From Methylomonas sp. (GTDB taxonomy: Bacteria; Pseudomonadota; Gammaproteobacteria; Methylococcales; Methylomonadaceae): a stretch of 8,352 nt of DNA. Shown here in pieces: positions 1 to 5,943 of this stretch. The notes under the pieces are model-generated. The model did not search any database. It was not told where the DNA came from and saw nothing but the letters and a program-made list of their open reading frames with translations. Each line of letters starts with the position of its first letter. Position 1 is the stretch's first letter. Position numbers and translations under genes: made by a program. The stretch spans positions 1 to 8,352 of the forward strand of contig JALXCS010000051.1 of the NCBI GenBank assembly GCA_026990815.1, in the 5' to 3' direction.

Positions 1-42
1 GTCTCCGTACTATATCATACGGGAGCTAAAGGCATAATCATG

Positions 43-91
43 ACTTACCTATTTGGCTACCAAAAGGGTTAATTTTTTGTCGTGTACAGAG
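43..91 (+). repeat. Diverged copy of the MITE terminal arm
   Basis: This 49-bp stretch runs from ACTTACCT to GTACAGAG through a T-rich stretch followed by GTCGTGT. It aligns without gaps to the reverse complement of 1610-1658, with 38 of 49 positions identical by hand count, and more loosely to 1741-1780. Its orientation puts the outer end of the arm at 91 and the inner end at 43, so the rest of the element it belongs to would extend left. The bases at 1-42 do not match the centre of the 1610-1780 element, so this may be the end of a different or larger relative. Confidence 0.6.
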
Positions 92-120
92 CATAACAAT
101 ATTGGCATACATTATGCTCT
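88..120. repeat. Perfect 9-bp inverted repeat (hairpin)
   Basis: AGAGCATAA at 88-96 is the exact reverse complement of TTATGCTCT at 112-120, with a 15-nt loop. Neither side is followed by a run of T, so it does not look like an intrinsic terminator on either strand. It overlaps the outer 4 bases of the 43-91 repeat. Its role is unknown; a protein-binding dyad or chance are both possible. Confidence 0.5.
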
Positions 121-276
121 ATTACTATTGCTGGGTGTTCAGTCATATTTTGAAACAGTCAGGACGATGAAAGGGAAGAACATGGATTTTGTAAAGGGAT
201 AGTCAACCAGCACACCAGTCATACAGGAGTTGACGCCCAAGGATTACACCCCTCGCCAAGGATGGTTCTATTTTTC

Positions 277-304
277 AAGGCAGCAGAAGTTCTCGCTGCC
301 TTTT
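277..304 (+). terminator. Rho-independent terminator, rightward
   Basis: AAGGCAGC at 277-284 pairs perfectly with GCTGCCTT at 295-302 (8-bp stem, 10-nt loop), and the T run continues to 304. Read on the minus strand the stem is followed by GAAAAA, so the signal is directional for plus-strand transcription. The T run overlaps the stop codon of the minus-strand lipoprotein gene (303-305). No plus-strand gene inside the window clearly uses it; the transcript may begin left of the window or be a small RNA from about 120-304. Confidence 0.6.
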
Positions 305-1550
305 AATCGACCAGTTCCGTCCATTTACAACGCTTTTTTATTAATGGAGCTGTTTTATAGTTACCAATCCCTTTGGCTATTAAGGCAATAACCCGATCAT
401 CTGTATCATATCCAATATGCGCATCCAGTGGATTGGCCACCTTTCCCAAACCAAAAATATCGACGATATCCGCAACATTAATAATAATATTTGTTACTTC
501 AACACATAACCTGGAATCCAGATATTTATCTTCAAATCCATCTGGAATGGTATAACTTAACAAGTCATTTGGGTCGCTGAAAGCAATAATTGAAGTTTTA
601 GCCAGCATTCTTTGCGAATAATATTGACCTTCAGGTGCACAAAAATCTTGTTTTTGTCCGATATATTCTGGTAGTGCCCGCCCCAACTGCAACATCGGCA
701 ATTGATTAGACAACATGTAAATGGGAATATACTGGTCTTTTAGAGCCTCAATCACTTGCTGACTTTTTTTTAAATCACCGCTTTCAGCAATCATTGAAGC
801 AATATATTGCATCCCATCTATGACAATCCGGCTTCCCAAACTGTGAGAAACCAGTGCATAATTGTCAAAGCGGATCTGCTCAGGAGATATTTCTCTGATT
901 GATGAACAAATATGGTGCCCATCATCCGGCAGATCCCGCCAATCACCCTGGGTCATCCAGCAAAATGACTGGGTAAACGCCGTCAAAATATCCTTGCGAC
1001 TTTTGCCCAAATAAATAATTGGATCTGGCCCGGTATCATTAGCAAACTGTTTCATCAAATTGTTAATTTCTGTCCTTCTGAATGCCGCTTCTCCTGAATT
1101 ATCAAATGCCAGTAATGCCTTTTCCTGTTTGGTAATTTCGGACCAGGTCAATTCATAAAACAGCAATTCCTTGGTTCGATCCTTGTTTAACATTCTGCTA
1201 ACTCTTAAATTACCGAGTTTTTTTTCCGGATTTCTAGGATTAGCCAGGGTAATATTTTTTTTCCTTCTGGATTGAACGGTAAGACCCAACTCCTGCCCAA
1301 GTTTCTCTGCAAATTCAGTAGCATACCCTGGCTGGTGATCGCCCACACCATGCACCATCAGTACTTTAGTTTCCCCTTCCGAGCTATCTAATGCATGAGC
1401 AATTCCCAAAAAAGATTCGCCACGTACTTCACAAATCCGAATATCCTCTGTTTCTGTTTTTTCCAGCACTGCCTCAGCAATACCTTTTCCAAAGCTGGCA
1501 CAGCCCGAGACAACCAAACTCATTATTAATACAATAAAATTTTTAAGCAT
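303..1550 (-). CDS. Lipoprotein with alpha/beta-hydrolase fold, unknown substrate
   Basis: This 415-aa protein is probably an envelope-anchored serine hydrolase (esterase, lipase or thioesterase type); I do not recognise a named family. The N-terminus is a short lipoprotein signal: Lys3, a hydrophobic run, then lipobox Val-Ser-Gly-Cys with the acylated Cys at 17. The hydrolase core starts with a strand and oxyanion-type motif, Val-His-Gly-Val-Gly-Asp-His (66-72). The nucleophile elbow is Ser-His-Ser-Leu-Gly (235-239, Ser237), a serine variant of Gly-X-Ser-X-Gly. Asp329 (in Asp-Pro-Asn-Asp-Leu) and His378 (in Asp-Ala-His-Ile-Gly-Tyr) are well placed to complete the triad. Residues 90-220 form a long insertion between the first strand and the nucleophile, perhaps a lid. 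The ATG start is set by the signal peptide; the ribosome-binding site is weak. It is transcribed alone, downstream of the MITE. The fold call is fairly secure; the substrate is not predictable. Confidence 0.8.
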   Translation of the reverse strand: MLKNFIVLIMSLVVSGCASFGKGIAEAVLEKTETEDIRICEVRGESFLGIAHALDSSEGETKVLMVHGVGDHQPGYATEFAEKLGQELGLTVQSRRKKNITLANPRNPEKKLGNLRVSRMLNKDRTKELLFYELTWSEITKQEKALLAFDNSGEAAFRRTEINNLMKQFANDTGPDPIIYLGKSRKDILTAFTQSFCWMTQGDWRDLPDDGHHICSSIREISPEQIRFDNYALVSHSLGSRIVIDGMQYIASMIAESGDLKKSQQVIEALKDQYIPIYMLSNQLPMLQLGRALPEYIGQKQDFCAPEGQYYSQRMLAKTSIIAFSDPNDLLSYTIPDGFEDKYLDSRLCVEVTNIIINVADIVDIFGLGKVANPLDAHIGYDTDDRVIALIAKGIGNYKTAPLIKKRCKWTELVD

Positions 1551-1571
1551 TAGTCTTAAAATTAGTTTCTC

Positions 1572-1580
1572 ATTACATCA
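1572..1580 (-). promoter_or_regulatory. Possible extended -10 promoter for the hydrolase lipoprotein
   Basis: Read on the minus strand, TGATGTAAT (1580 down to 1572) matches the extended -10 form TG-N-TATAAT with one mismatch. No good -35 hexamer lies at the right distance, as expected for extended -10 promoters. Transcription would start about 15 nt before the ATG at 1550. It lies between that gene and the MITE, so the gene need not depend on read-through from the rph operon. Recognised by eye only; AT-rich DNA yields such matches by chance. Confidence 0.3.
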
Positions 1581-1600
1581 GATTATGTTTTTTAAGTTTA

Positions 1601-1609
1601 TCATCGAAA
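1601..1609. repeat. Left target-site duplication of the MITE-like element
   Basis: TCATCGAAA lies directly against the outer end of the left arm (1610). The bases directly against the outer end of the right arm (1781-1789) read TCATCGTTA. Seven of nine positions match, including the first six in a row. This is what an old 9-bp duplication of the target site made on insertion would look like. Confidence 0.5.
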
Positions 1610-1780
1610 CTTTGCACACGACAAAAAAATCAGCCCCTTGGATGTCAATTAGGTAAGTACTTGAAATAACAAGACATTCTATCGCATGGATGTGATGGAG
1701 AGCTATAAGGATGTATCTACGCGTGTCTTTTTATTTCAGTCCCTTACCTGCATTCCACAAGTTTTTTATCATGTACAGAG
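1610..1780. mobile_element. MITE-like palindromic element, non-coding
   Basis: A 171-bp element with no coding capacity. The left arm (1610-1676) and right arm (1724-1780) are imperfect inverted copies. The inner 15 bp (1662-1676 against 1724-1738) match at 14 of 15 positions, the AGGTAAG/CTTACCT block matches exactly, and the outer ends CTTTGCACACGAC and the reverse complement of TCATGTACAGAG correspond with a few changes; the right arm is shorter by small deletions. The 47-bp centre (1677-1723) contains CGCATGGATGTG, itself a small hairpin, and resembles a widespread short intergenic repeat of Proteobacteria as I remember it. Near-identical 9-mers flank the element. It sits between the 3' end of the rph operon and the 5' end of the hydrolase gene and, if transcribed, would fold into a long stem. 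Confidence 0.65.
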
Positions 1781-1789
1781 TCATCGTTA
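1781..1789. repeat. Right target-site duplication of the MITE-like element
   Basis: TCATCGTTA abuts the outer end of the right arm at 1780 and matches 1601-1609 at seven of nine positions in direct orientation. Confidence 0.5.
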
Positions 1790-1815
1790 TCAATTTTAAA
1801 AAAATCCGGGCTAGA

Positions 1816-2304
1816 TTATTTTTTGTTAAAAAACAAAATTGGCCTACCCCTATTATTTCCTAAAACCAAAGTTTTTTGATTTATTGAATAAAAATCAACG
1901 CTCTCCAATAGACTTAAAAAAATACCTTCTGTGTGCATCACAATGTTCCCAGGTGACTGGCAATATCTGCGGGTACTTAAAATTGATTGAACGAGTAATT
2001 TCTGATCCTTGTGTTTGTAGTCGGCAGAAAAAGCGTTGCATCCTGCAAAACCATTCAAGTGATGATTTTCAAGAAAAACAATACCGATTCGCTCGGTTTC
2101 AAAATTACTGATCCAGCCATCTTCGAACCTGTATCGATCAAGTTGCCACTGCGTGCCAACAAGAGATGCAGGTATGTCAAGGTCATAATTTTTACTATTT
2201 CGGCCCTGGTTATTTGAAAACCCAGAACCAAGGCATCCAGTCATTAAAAACAAATAACAAATTGCAAGTAATTTTTGCCTTAATTTTATATTGCCTTGGT
2301 TCAT
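1816..2304 (-). CDS. META/HslJ-like domain lipoprotein
   Basis: A small lipoprotein (162 aa from the ATG at 2304) with one META domain, the fold of E. coli HslJ, a protein linked to heat and novobiocin tolerance; its biochemical role is not established. The signal peptide has Lys and Arg residues, a hydrophobic run and lipobox Met-Thr-Gly-Cys with Cys24. Domain marks follow in the usual order: Leu-Val-Gly-Thr-Gln-Trp near the start, Gly-Phe-Ala-Gly-Cys-Asn-Ala-Phe in the middle, then Ser-Thr-Arg-Arg-Tyr-Cys in place of the usual Thr-X-Met-X-Cys, and a closing strand ending Pro-Ile-Leu-Phe-Phe. A TTG at 2325 would add seven residues and overlap the rdgB stop as TTGA, which would couple translation; neither start has a clear ribosome-binding site. 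I prefer the ATG because it gives a normal-length signal peptide. It is last in the rph-rdgB run, which does not explain its job. Confidence 0.8.
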   Translation of the reverse strand: MNQGNIKLRQKLLAICYLFLMTGCLGSGFSNNQGRNSKNYDLDIPASLVGTQWQLDRYRFEDGWISNFETERIGIVFLENHHLNGFAGCNAFSADYKHKDQKLLVQSILSTRRYCQSPGNIVMHTEGIFLSLLESVDFYSINQKTLVLGNNRGRPILFFNKK

Positions 2305-2321
2305 TTTAATTATGTTATTTT

Positions 2322-2930
2322 TCAATACCCGAATTCAAGCATCAGCCTCTTTAACTGATGAAGCGCCTTTCCTCGATGACTGAGCTGGTTTTTAATTTCT
2401 GCTGATAATTCCGCAGATGTACATTGCTTTTCAGGAACCCAAAATACCGGATCGTAACCAAAACCATTTTTACCGGCAGGCCCCGGTAGGATCCTCCCTT
2501 CCCAAACACCTTGAACAATAAGAGGCAAGGGATCATCAGCGTGTCGCAATAACACAATTATACAAATAAAGCGGGCGGTTTTTTCCCGTTCCGGAGTGTT
2601 TTTTAGCTCCTCTAGCAATTTTTGCAAATTTTCCTGGTCAGACGCACCGGTACCGGCATAACGGGCTGAAACAACACCTGGCGCTCCATTTAACACATCT
2701 ACAACCAAGCCTGAATCATCTGCAATAGCCGGAATATTGCAATACCGGGCTGCATTTCGGGCTTTAATGATGGCATTTTCAACGAAAGTTGTTCCAGTTT
2801 CCTCAGCCTCTGGCACCTCATATTCAACTTGCGTCACTATCACATGATCCTTCAAAATGGCTTTTATTTCTCTAATTTTCCCAGGATTACCACTAGCCAA
2901 TACAATCTTCCTGCAACTATCATTCCTCAT
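2322..2930 (-). CDS. rdgB: Non-canonical purine NTP pyrophosphatase (RdgB/HAM1)
   Basis: This cytosolic house-cleaning enzyme hydrolyses dITP/ITP and (d)XTP to the monophosphate and pyrophosphate, keeping deaminated purines out of DNA and RNA. At 202 aa it has the usual family length. All landmark motifs are present: Ser-Gly-Asn-Pro-Gly-Lys (13-18) for triphosphate binding, Glu-Glu-Thr-Gly-Thr-Thr-Phe-Val-Glu-Asn-Ala (43-53), Ala-Asp-Asp-Ser-Gly-Leu (70-75) with the catalytic acid pair, Gly-Ala-Pro-Gly-Val-Val-Ser-Ala-Arg-Tyr-Ala-Gly (82-93), Gly-Phe-Gly-Tyr-Asp-Pro (156-161) and the base-contacting Ser-His-Arg (184-186). The ATG start lies 6 bp after the rph stop, without a strong ribosome-binding site, so it probably depends on coupling to rph. 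rph-rdgB adjacency is common in Proteobacteria. Confidence 0.97.
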   Translation of the reverse strand: MRNDSCRKIVLASGNPGKIREIKAILKDHVIVTQVEYEVPEAEETGTTFVENAIIKARNAARYCNIPAIADDSGLVVDVLNGAPGVVSARYAGTGASDQENLQKLLEELKNTPEREKTARFICIIVLLRHADDPLPLIVQGVWEGRILPGPAGKNGFGYDPVFWVPEKQCTSAELSAEIKNQLSHRGKALHQLKRLMLEFGY

Positions 2931-2936
2931 TTGGTT

Positions 2937-3656
2937 CTACCGTGCTACAATCGCTTCTCTTTGTTTTTTCAGTAGCGATAAAATTCCTGAATCTGCTAAC
3001 CCCAGCATCGCATTTAGTTCATCTCGCCGGAATGCATGGCCTTCTGCTGTTCCCTGAATCTCAATAAAAGCTCCGGCATCATTCATGACCACATTCATAT
3101 CGGTTTCGGCTGAACTATCTTCGAGATAATCCAAATCCAATACCGGAACCCCTTGATAAATACCTACAGAGACTGAAGCCACCTGTCCATGCAAAGGATT
3201 TTTTTTAATAATACGAGCTTTCAACATGGTATCAACCGCTAGAGACAAGGCAACGAAACCACCGGTAATTGATGCAGTTCGGGTGCCGCCATCGGCCTGT
3301 AAAACATCGCAATCTAAGGTAATGGTATTTTCCCCCAGCGCTTGTAAATCAACTGCTGCTCTTAACGACCGGCCAATTAAACGCTGAATTTCCAGGGTTC
3401 TTCCACCCTGTTTACCGCGGCTGGCCTCGCGGCCCATCCGGTCATGTGTAGAACGAGGTAGCATTCCGTATTCAGCGGTCACCCAGCCTTCTCCTTTACC
3501 TTTGAGAAACCGGGGCACCTTCTGTTCCACACTGGCTGTACAAAGCACCCTGGTATCACCAAATTCCACCAAAACCGAACCTTCGGCATGGCGTGTGTAA
3601 TCACAGGTAAATTTTATCTCTCGAAGTTGATCAGGGCTACGTCCACTTGGTCTCAT
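2937..3656 (-). CDS. rph: Ribonuclease PH
   Basis: A phosphorolytic 3'-to-5' exoribonuclease that trims the 3' ends of tRNA precursors, using phosphate and releasing nucleoside diphosphates; the family works as a hexamer. The 239-aa length is standard and the fold is unbroken. The N-terminus Met-Arg-Pro-Ser-Gly-Arg is the family signature. Further marks are Gly-Asp-Thr-Arg-Val-Leu-Cys-Thr-Ala, Tyr-Gly-Met-Leu-Pro-Arg-Ser-Thr, the Arg-rich segment Gly-Arg-Thr-Leu-Glu-Ile-Gln-Arg-Leu-Ile-Gly-Arg-Ser-Leu-Arg, Gln-Ala-Asp-Gly-Gly-Thr-Arg-Thr-Ala-Ser in the phosphate site, and Asp-Leu-Asp-Tyr-x-Glu-Asp with the acidic metal-binding residues. The ATG has AGGA 7 nt upstream, the clearest ribosome-binding site in the window. 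It is first gene of the rph-rdgB-META lipoprotein run, divergent from gloB. Confidence 0.98.
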   Translation of the reverse strand: MRPSGRSPDQLREIKFTCDYTRHAEGSVLVEFGDTRVLCTASVEQKVPRFLKGKGEGWVTAEYGMLPRSTHDRMGREASRGKQGGRTLEIQRLIGRSLRAAVDLQALGENTITLDCDVLQADGGTRTASITGGFVALSLAVDTMLKARIIKKNPLHGQVASVSVGIYQGVPVLDLDYLEDSSAETDMNVVMNDAGAFIEIQGTAEGHAFRRDELNAMLGLADSGILSLLKKQREAIVAR

Positions 3657-3663
3657 TAAAAAA

Positions 3664-3667
3664 TCCT
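3664..3667 (-). promoter_or_regulatory. Ribosome-binding site of rph
   Basis: TCCT on the plus strand gives AGGA on the minus strand, 7 nt before the rph ATG at 3656. It fixes the rph start. Confidence 0.7.
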
Positions 3668-3686
3668 ACTGAATTAAAAAAGCCAC

Positions 3687-3692
3687 AGTATA
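3687..3692 (-). promoter_or_regulatory. Possible -10 box of the rph-rdgB promoter
   Basis: TATACT on the minus strand (3692 down to 3687) matches the sigma-70 -10 consensus at five of six positions and lies about 30 nt before the rph start codon. The region 15-17 bp upstream has only a poor -35 match (around 3708-3715), so this would be a weak or activator-dependent promoter if real. Confidence 0.4.
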
Positions 3693-3751
3693 CCCGAACA
3701 CTCCAGGCTTCAGGAAAAATAGGCTTTTATCAGATAACAAACAATGAGCTT

Positions 3752-3780
3752 CTGACTTGTAAATTTCTTTCGGGTAGAAT
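3752..3780 (+). promoter_or_regulatory. Probable sigma-70-type promoter of gloB
   Basis: CTGACT at 3752-3757 (four of six to the -35 consensus) and TAGAAT at 3775-3780 (five of six to the -10 consensus) are separated by 17 bp. The expected start of transcription near 3787 leaves a leader of about 27 nt before the gloB ATG. It lies back to back with the rph promoter region. Confidence 0.5.
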
Positions 3781-3813
3781 AGGCGTAATATTCATTGACT
3801 GTTCTTGCTTGCC

Positions 3814-4578
3814 ATGCTTGAAATCATCCAAATCCTGGTATTAAATGACAATTACATCTATTTAATCCACGACTCCGATTCCATGGAAACGGCAACTGTT
3901 GACCCCGCTCTTGGCGCACCAGTTCTAAATGAGCTTGCAGAAAAAAAATGGCAATTGACCCACATATTTAACACTCATCATCATTGGGATCATGTTGGCG
4001 GCAATCTTGAGCTTAAGCTAAAAACAGAATGTCAGATTATTGGTTCAAAAAGTGATAAGAACCGAATACCCGGCATTGATCTGACTGTTCAGGAAAATGA
4101 CAAAATCATGTTAGGCAATCATCCCGTGGTTATCATTGAAACTCCAGGCCATACCCTGGGCCATATTGTTTATTATTTTCCTGAGGATGCCTTGCTGTTC
4201 TGCGGTGACACATTATTTGTCATGGGTTGCGGACGCTTATTCGAGGGAACGCCAGAACAAATGTGGCAATCACTTGAAAAACTCAAAAAACTGCCAGGCC
4301 AAACAAAAATCTATTGTACCCATGAATATACACAGGCTAACGCCCGATTTGCACTGACCATTGAACCCGAAAATGAGGCATTGCTTGCTAAAGCACAACA
4401 AGTAGACCAATTACGAACACAGGGCAAGCCAACGGTTCCTTCTACGATTGCCGAAGAACTGGCAACAAATCCGTTTTTTAGGGTAAATATCCCTGATTTG
4501 CAATCATCAATTAATCTGCAAGGCGTACCCTCGACCGAAATATTTGCTGAAATCCGAAAAAGAAAAGACAGTTTTTAA
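3814..4578 (+). CDS. gloB: Hydroxyacylglutathione hydrolase (glyoxalase II)
   Basis: A metallo-beta-lactamase-fold hydrolase that cleaves S-lactoylglutathione to lactate and glutathione, the second step of methylglyoxal detoxification in the cytosol. From the ATG at 3814 it is 254 aa, the usual length; an in-frame TTG at 3805 would add three residues, but the family typically starts just before the first strand, as here. Binuclear metal ligands are all visible: Thr-His-His-His-Trp-Asp-His (54-60, giving His55, His57, Asp59, His60), His113 in Thr-Pro-Gly-His-Thr, Asp132 in Gly-Asp-Thr-Leu-Phe, and His170 in Cys-Thr-His-Glu-Tyr-Thr. The C-terminal glutathione-binding part is present, ending Glu-Ile-Arg-Lys-Arg-Lys-Asp. 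The gene has its own promoter and no strong ribosome-binding site. It converges on the sterol gene pair with 3 bp between stop codons and no terminator in between. Confidence 0.95.
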   Translation: MLEIIQILVLNDNYIYLIHDSDSMETATVDPALGAPVLNELAEKKWQLTHIFNTHHHWDHVGGNLELKLKTECQIIGSKSDKNRIPGIDLTVQENDKIMLGNHPVVIIETPGHTLGHIVYYFPEDALLFCGDTLFVMGCGRLFEGTPEQMWQSLEKLKKLPGQTKIYCTHEYTQANARFALTIEPENEALLAKAQQVDQLRTQGKPTVPSTIAEELATNPFFRVNIPDLQSSINLQGVPSTEIFAEIRKRKDSF

Positions 4579-4581
4579 TTG

Positions 4582-5943
4582 CTATTTGAGATTATGATGA
4601 GGACCAAAAACCGCCGCTATGGTTAGCTCATTTTTTGCCAATGGTTTTATTATTTTCAGTGCGTCCCAGATCATTCTCGCTGCTTTGGGAACGTTAGTGA
4701 TGCTTTCCTTGATTAAACTTTTTGCACCAAACAAAGCCACTGCAACAAAATGTTTGATTAGAACCTTTTGATCCTTATTGAGCCCGGCCAAAATTGAAAT
4801 TGGCTCAAAGGCATGGTCATCACCTTGCTTGATATATTGAAAAACAGCATCTTTCAATAAATCATTTGACATCACACCATATAAAGCATTGGCAAGAATA
4901 TTGACATTGGCATTGGCATGCCGCCGGTCTTTGTAATACATTCTGACTTTCTTATGAATCAACTCAACATCAGAAAAATCAGGCATGTCCAGCAAATGTG
5001 AACCCAAAATCTTGACATCTGAATAAACTGCCGTAATACCTCCGCCGGTCAAGGGATGACGCATATTAAGCGCATCGCCCAATAAAACCGCCCCTTCTTT
5101 GAGTACAGGTCTTGCGGCCATGTAATGATTGGGCATAACTTTAAAGTTTTCCTCAGCAACTGCCTCAGAAAAATATTTTTTCATACAATCCGGCATATAA
5201 GGCTCAACATTGCTTTTCAAATGCTCCTTGATAGCAGGTCGTTTCGGAGCTTTATTACCCGGAAAATCTATCAATAATCTGACTTCAGTACTGGAGATCG
5301 GATAACAGAGAAATGGCGTGGGTCCGGATAGAAATACGTGGCCATGGTTAGGGTAAGGTAAAGGACAATCTTTTAAAATCAGTCCGATGAAAAAAGAGGT
5401 CACGCGTTTTTCATTTTTACTCAATTTTTTGCGAAAATGCGAGAAAAAACCATCACTAGTAATCGTCAATTTAGCTTGAATTTCATTGGTTTGTCCGCTT
5501 GCTTTATCCTTGAATTTAACCCCTTTGATAACACCCCTTTGATCCTCGATCAAGCCAGTTGCAATCCCTTCTAGTTTCGTAACCGATGGATTTTGTAAAG
5601 CATTAGCCCTAAGTTGTTGCAGAAAACGCCCATTATGCAAACCGACACCATGAAAATGCGTTCTGTGATCCTTATTATAGGAGATGCTAAACTGCTCCTG
5701 GTTTTGTAACAATGCATATCCATGAATATCCTGACCATCAAAACCATCCAGCAAATGACCCAGCCCCATTTCTGACAGGGTTTCAACAGCGCCGGGCTGA
5801 AGGAGTTCTCCAACAATCCGATTTTTTTCAGAAAAACCTCTATCAATCAAGGCTATTTTAATGCCTTTGGGTGCAAGATAAGCTGCAATTGTTGCGCCAG
5901 CCATACCGGCACCGATGACACAGATATCAAATTGTTCTTTCAT
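4582..5943 (-). CDS. Squalene monooxygenase (squalene epoxidase)
   Basis: An FAD-dependent monooxygenase that converts squalene to (3S)-2,3-oxidosqualene with O2, the first oxygen-dependent step of sterol synthesis, at the membrane surface. Numbered from the ATG at 5943 (453 aa): Rossmann motif Gly-Ala-Gly-Met-Ala-Gly (11-16) with Asp34 ending strand two, then the family hallmark Arg-Ile-Val-Gly-Glu-Leu-Leu-Gln-Pro-Gly (42-51). The Ser-Asp-Gly motif (163-165) and Gly-Asp-Ala-Leu-Asn-Met-Arg-His-Pro-Leu-Thr-Gly-Gly-Gly (289-302, FAD ribityl contact) complete the set. The C-terminus (about 396-438) is apolar or amphipathic, as in membrane-associated family members. The N-terminal membrane region of animal and fungal enzymes is missing, as is usual in bacteria. 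An in-frame TTG at 5970 would add nine residues; ATG is preferred. It lies 107 bp downstream of the cyclase, same strand, so probably one transcript. UbiH-type hydroxylases and geranylgeranyl reductases share the FAD fold but not the hallmark. Confidence 0.93.
   Translation of the reverse strand: MKEQFDICVIGAGMAGATIAAYLAPKGIKIALIDRGFSEKNRIVGELLQPGAVETLSEMGLGHLLDGFDGQDIHGYALLQNQEQFSISYNKDHRTHFHGVGLHNGRFLQQLRANALQNPSVTKLEGIATGLIEDQRGVIKGVKFKDKASGQTNEIQAKLTITSDGFFSHFRKKLSKNEKRVTSFFIGLILKDCPLPYPNHGHVFLSGPTPFLCYPISSTEVRLLIDFPGNKAPKRPAIKEHLKSNVEPYMPDCMKKYFSEAVAEENFKVMPNHYMAARPVLKEGAVLLGDALNMRHPLTGGGITAVYSDVKILGSHLLDMPDFSDVELIHKKVRMYYKDRRHANANVNILANALYGVMSNDLLKDAVFQYIKQGDDHAFEPISILAGLNKDQKVLIKHFVAVALFGAKSLIKESITNVPKAARMIWDALKIIKPLAKNELTIAAVFGPHHNLK

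Larger units (their letters stand above)
1..302. other. Intergenic stretch without a supported gene
   Basis: No open frame here has a convincing start, ribosome-binding site and family resemblance. It contains the 43-91 repeat, the 88-120 hairpin and the 277-304 terminator, described separately. In the frame starting at position 203 a stretch runs without stop into the downstream gene region and has protein-like composition near 233-300 (Asp-Tyr-Thr-Pro-Arg-Gln-Gly-Trp-Phe), but an in-frame TAG at 200-202 cuts it off from the only nearby ATG (167). It could be a decayed gene end, a small RNA ending at the terminator, or chance. Confidence 0.5.

Noticed and set aside
167..202. Eleven-codon open frame starting at ATG 167
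   Set aside because: Too short, no convincing ribosome-binding site spacing and no recognisable product. It ends at the TAG that interrupts the longer protein-like frame.
373..555. Plus-strand open frame opposite the hydrolase lipoprotein
   Set aside because: It lies wholly inside a well-supported gene on the other strand and has no family resemblance or ribosome-binding site. The same holds for open frames at 1839-2217, 2857-3057, 4136-4357, 5571-5846 and 7305-7529.
1610..1780. CRISPR array or structural RNA gene
   Set aside because: There are only two inverted arms around one centre with no regularly spaced direct repeats, and no tRNA- or rRNA-like signature. The flanking direct repeats fit an inserted element better.
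1790..1815. Terminator downstream of the META lipoprotein
   Set aside because: There is a T7 tract on the minus strand after TAGCCCGGA, but the stem before it is at most 3-4 bp, so it does not meet the usual form. The MITE palindrome just beyond could stop transcripts instead.
4582..5943. UbiH/VisC-type hydroxylase or geranylgeranyl reductase
   Set aside because: These share the FAD fold and the Gly-Asp-Ala motif, but not the Arg-Ile-Val-Gly-Glu-Leu-Leu-Gln-Pro-Gly and Asn-Met-Arg-His-Pro-Leu-Thr-Gly-Gly-Gly segments that mark squalene monooxygenases.
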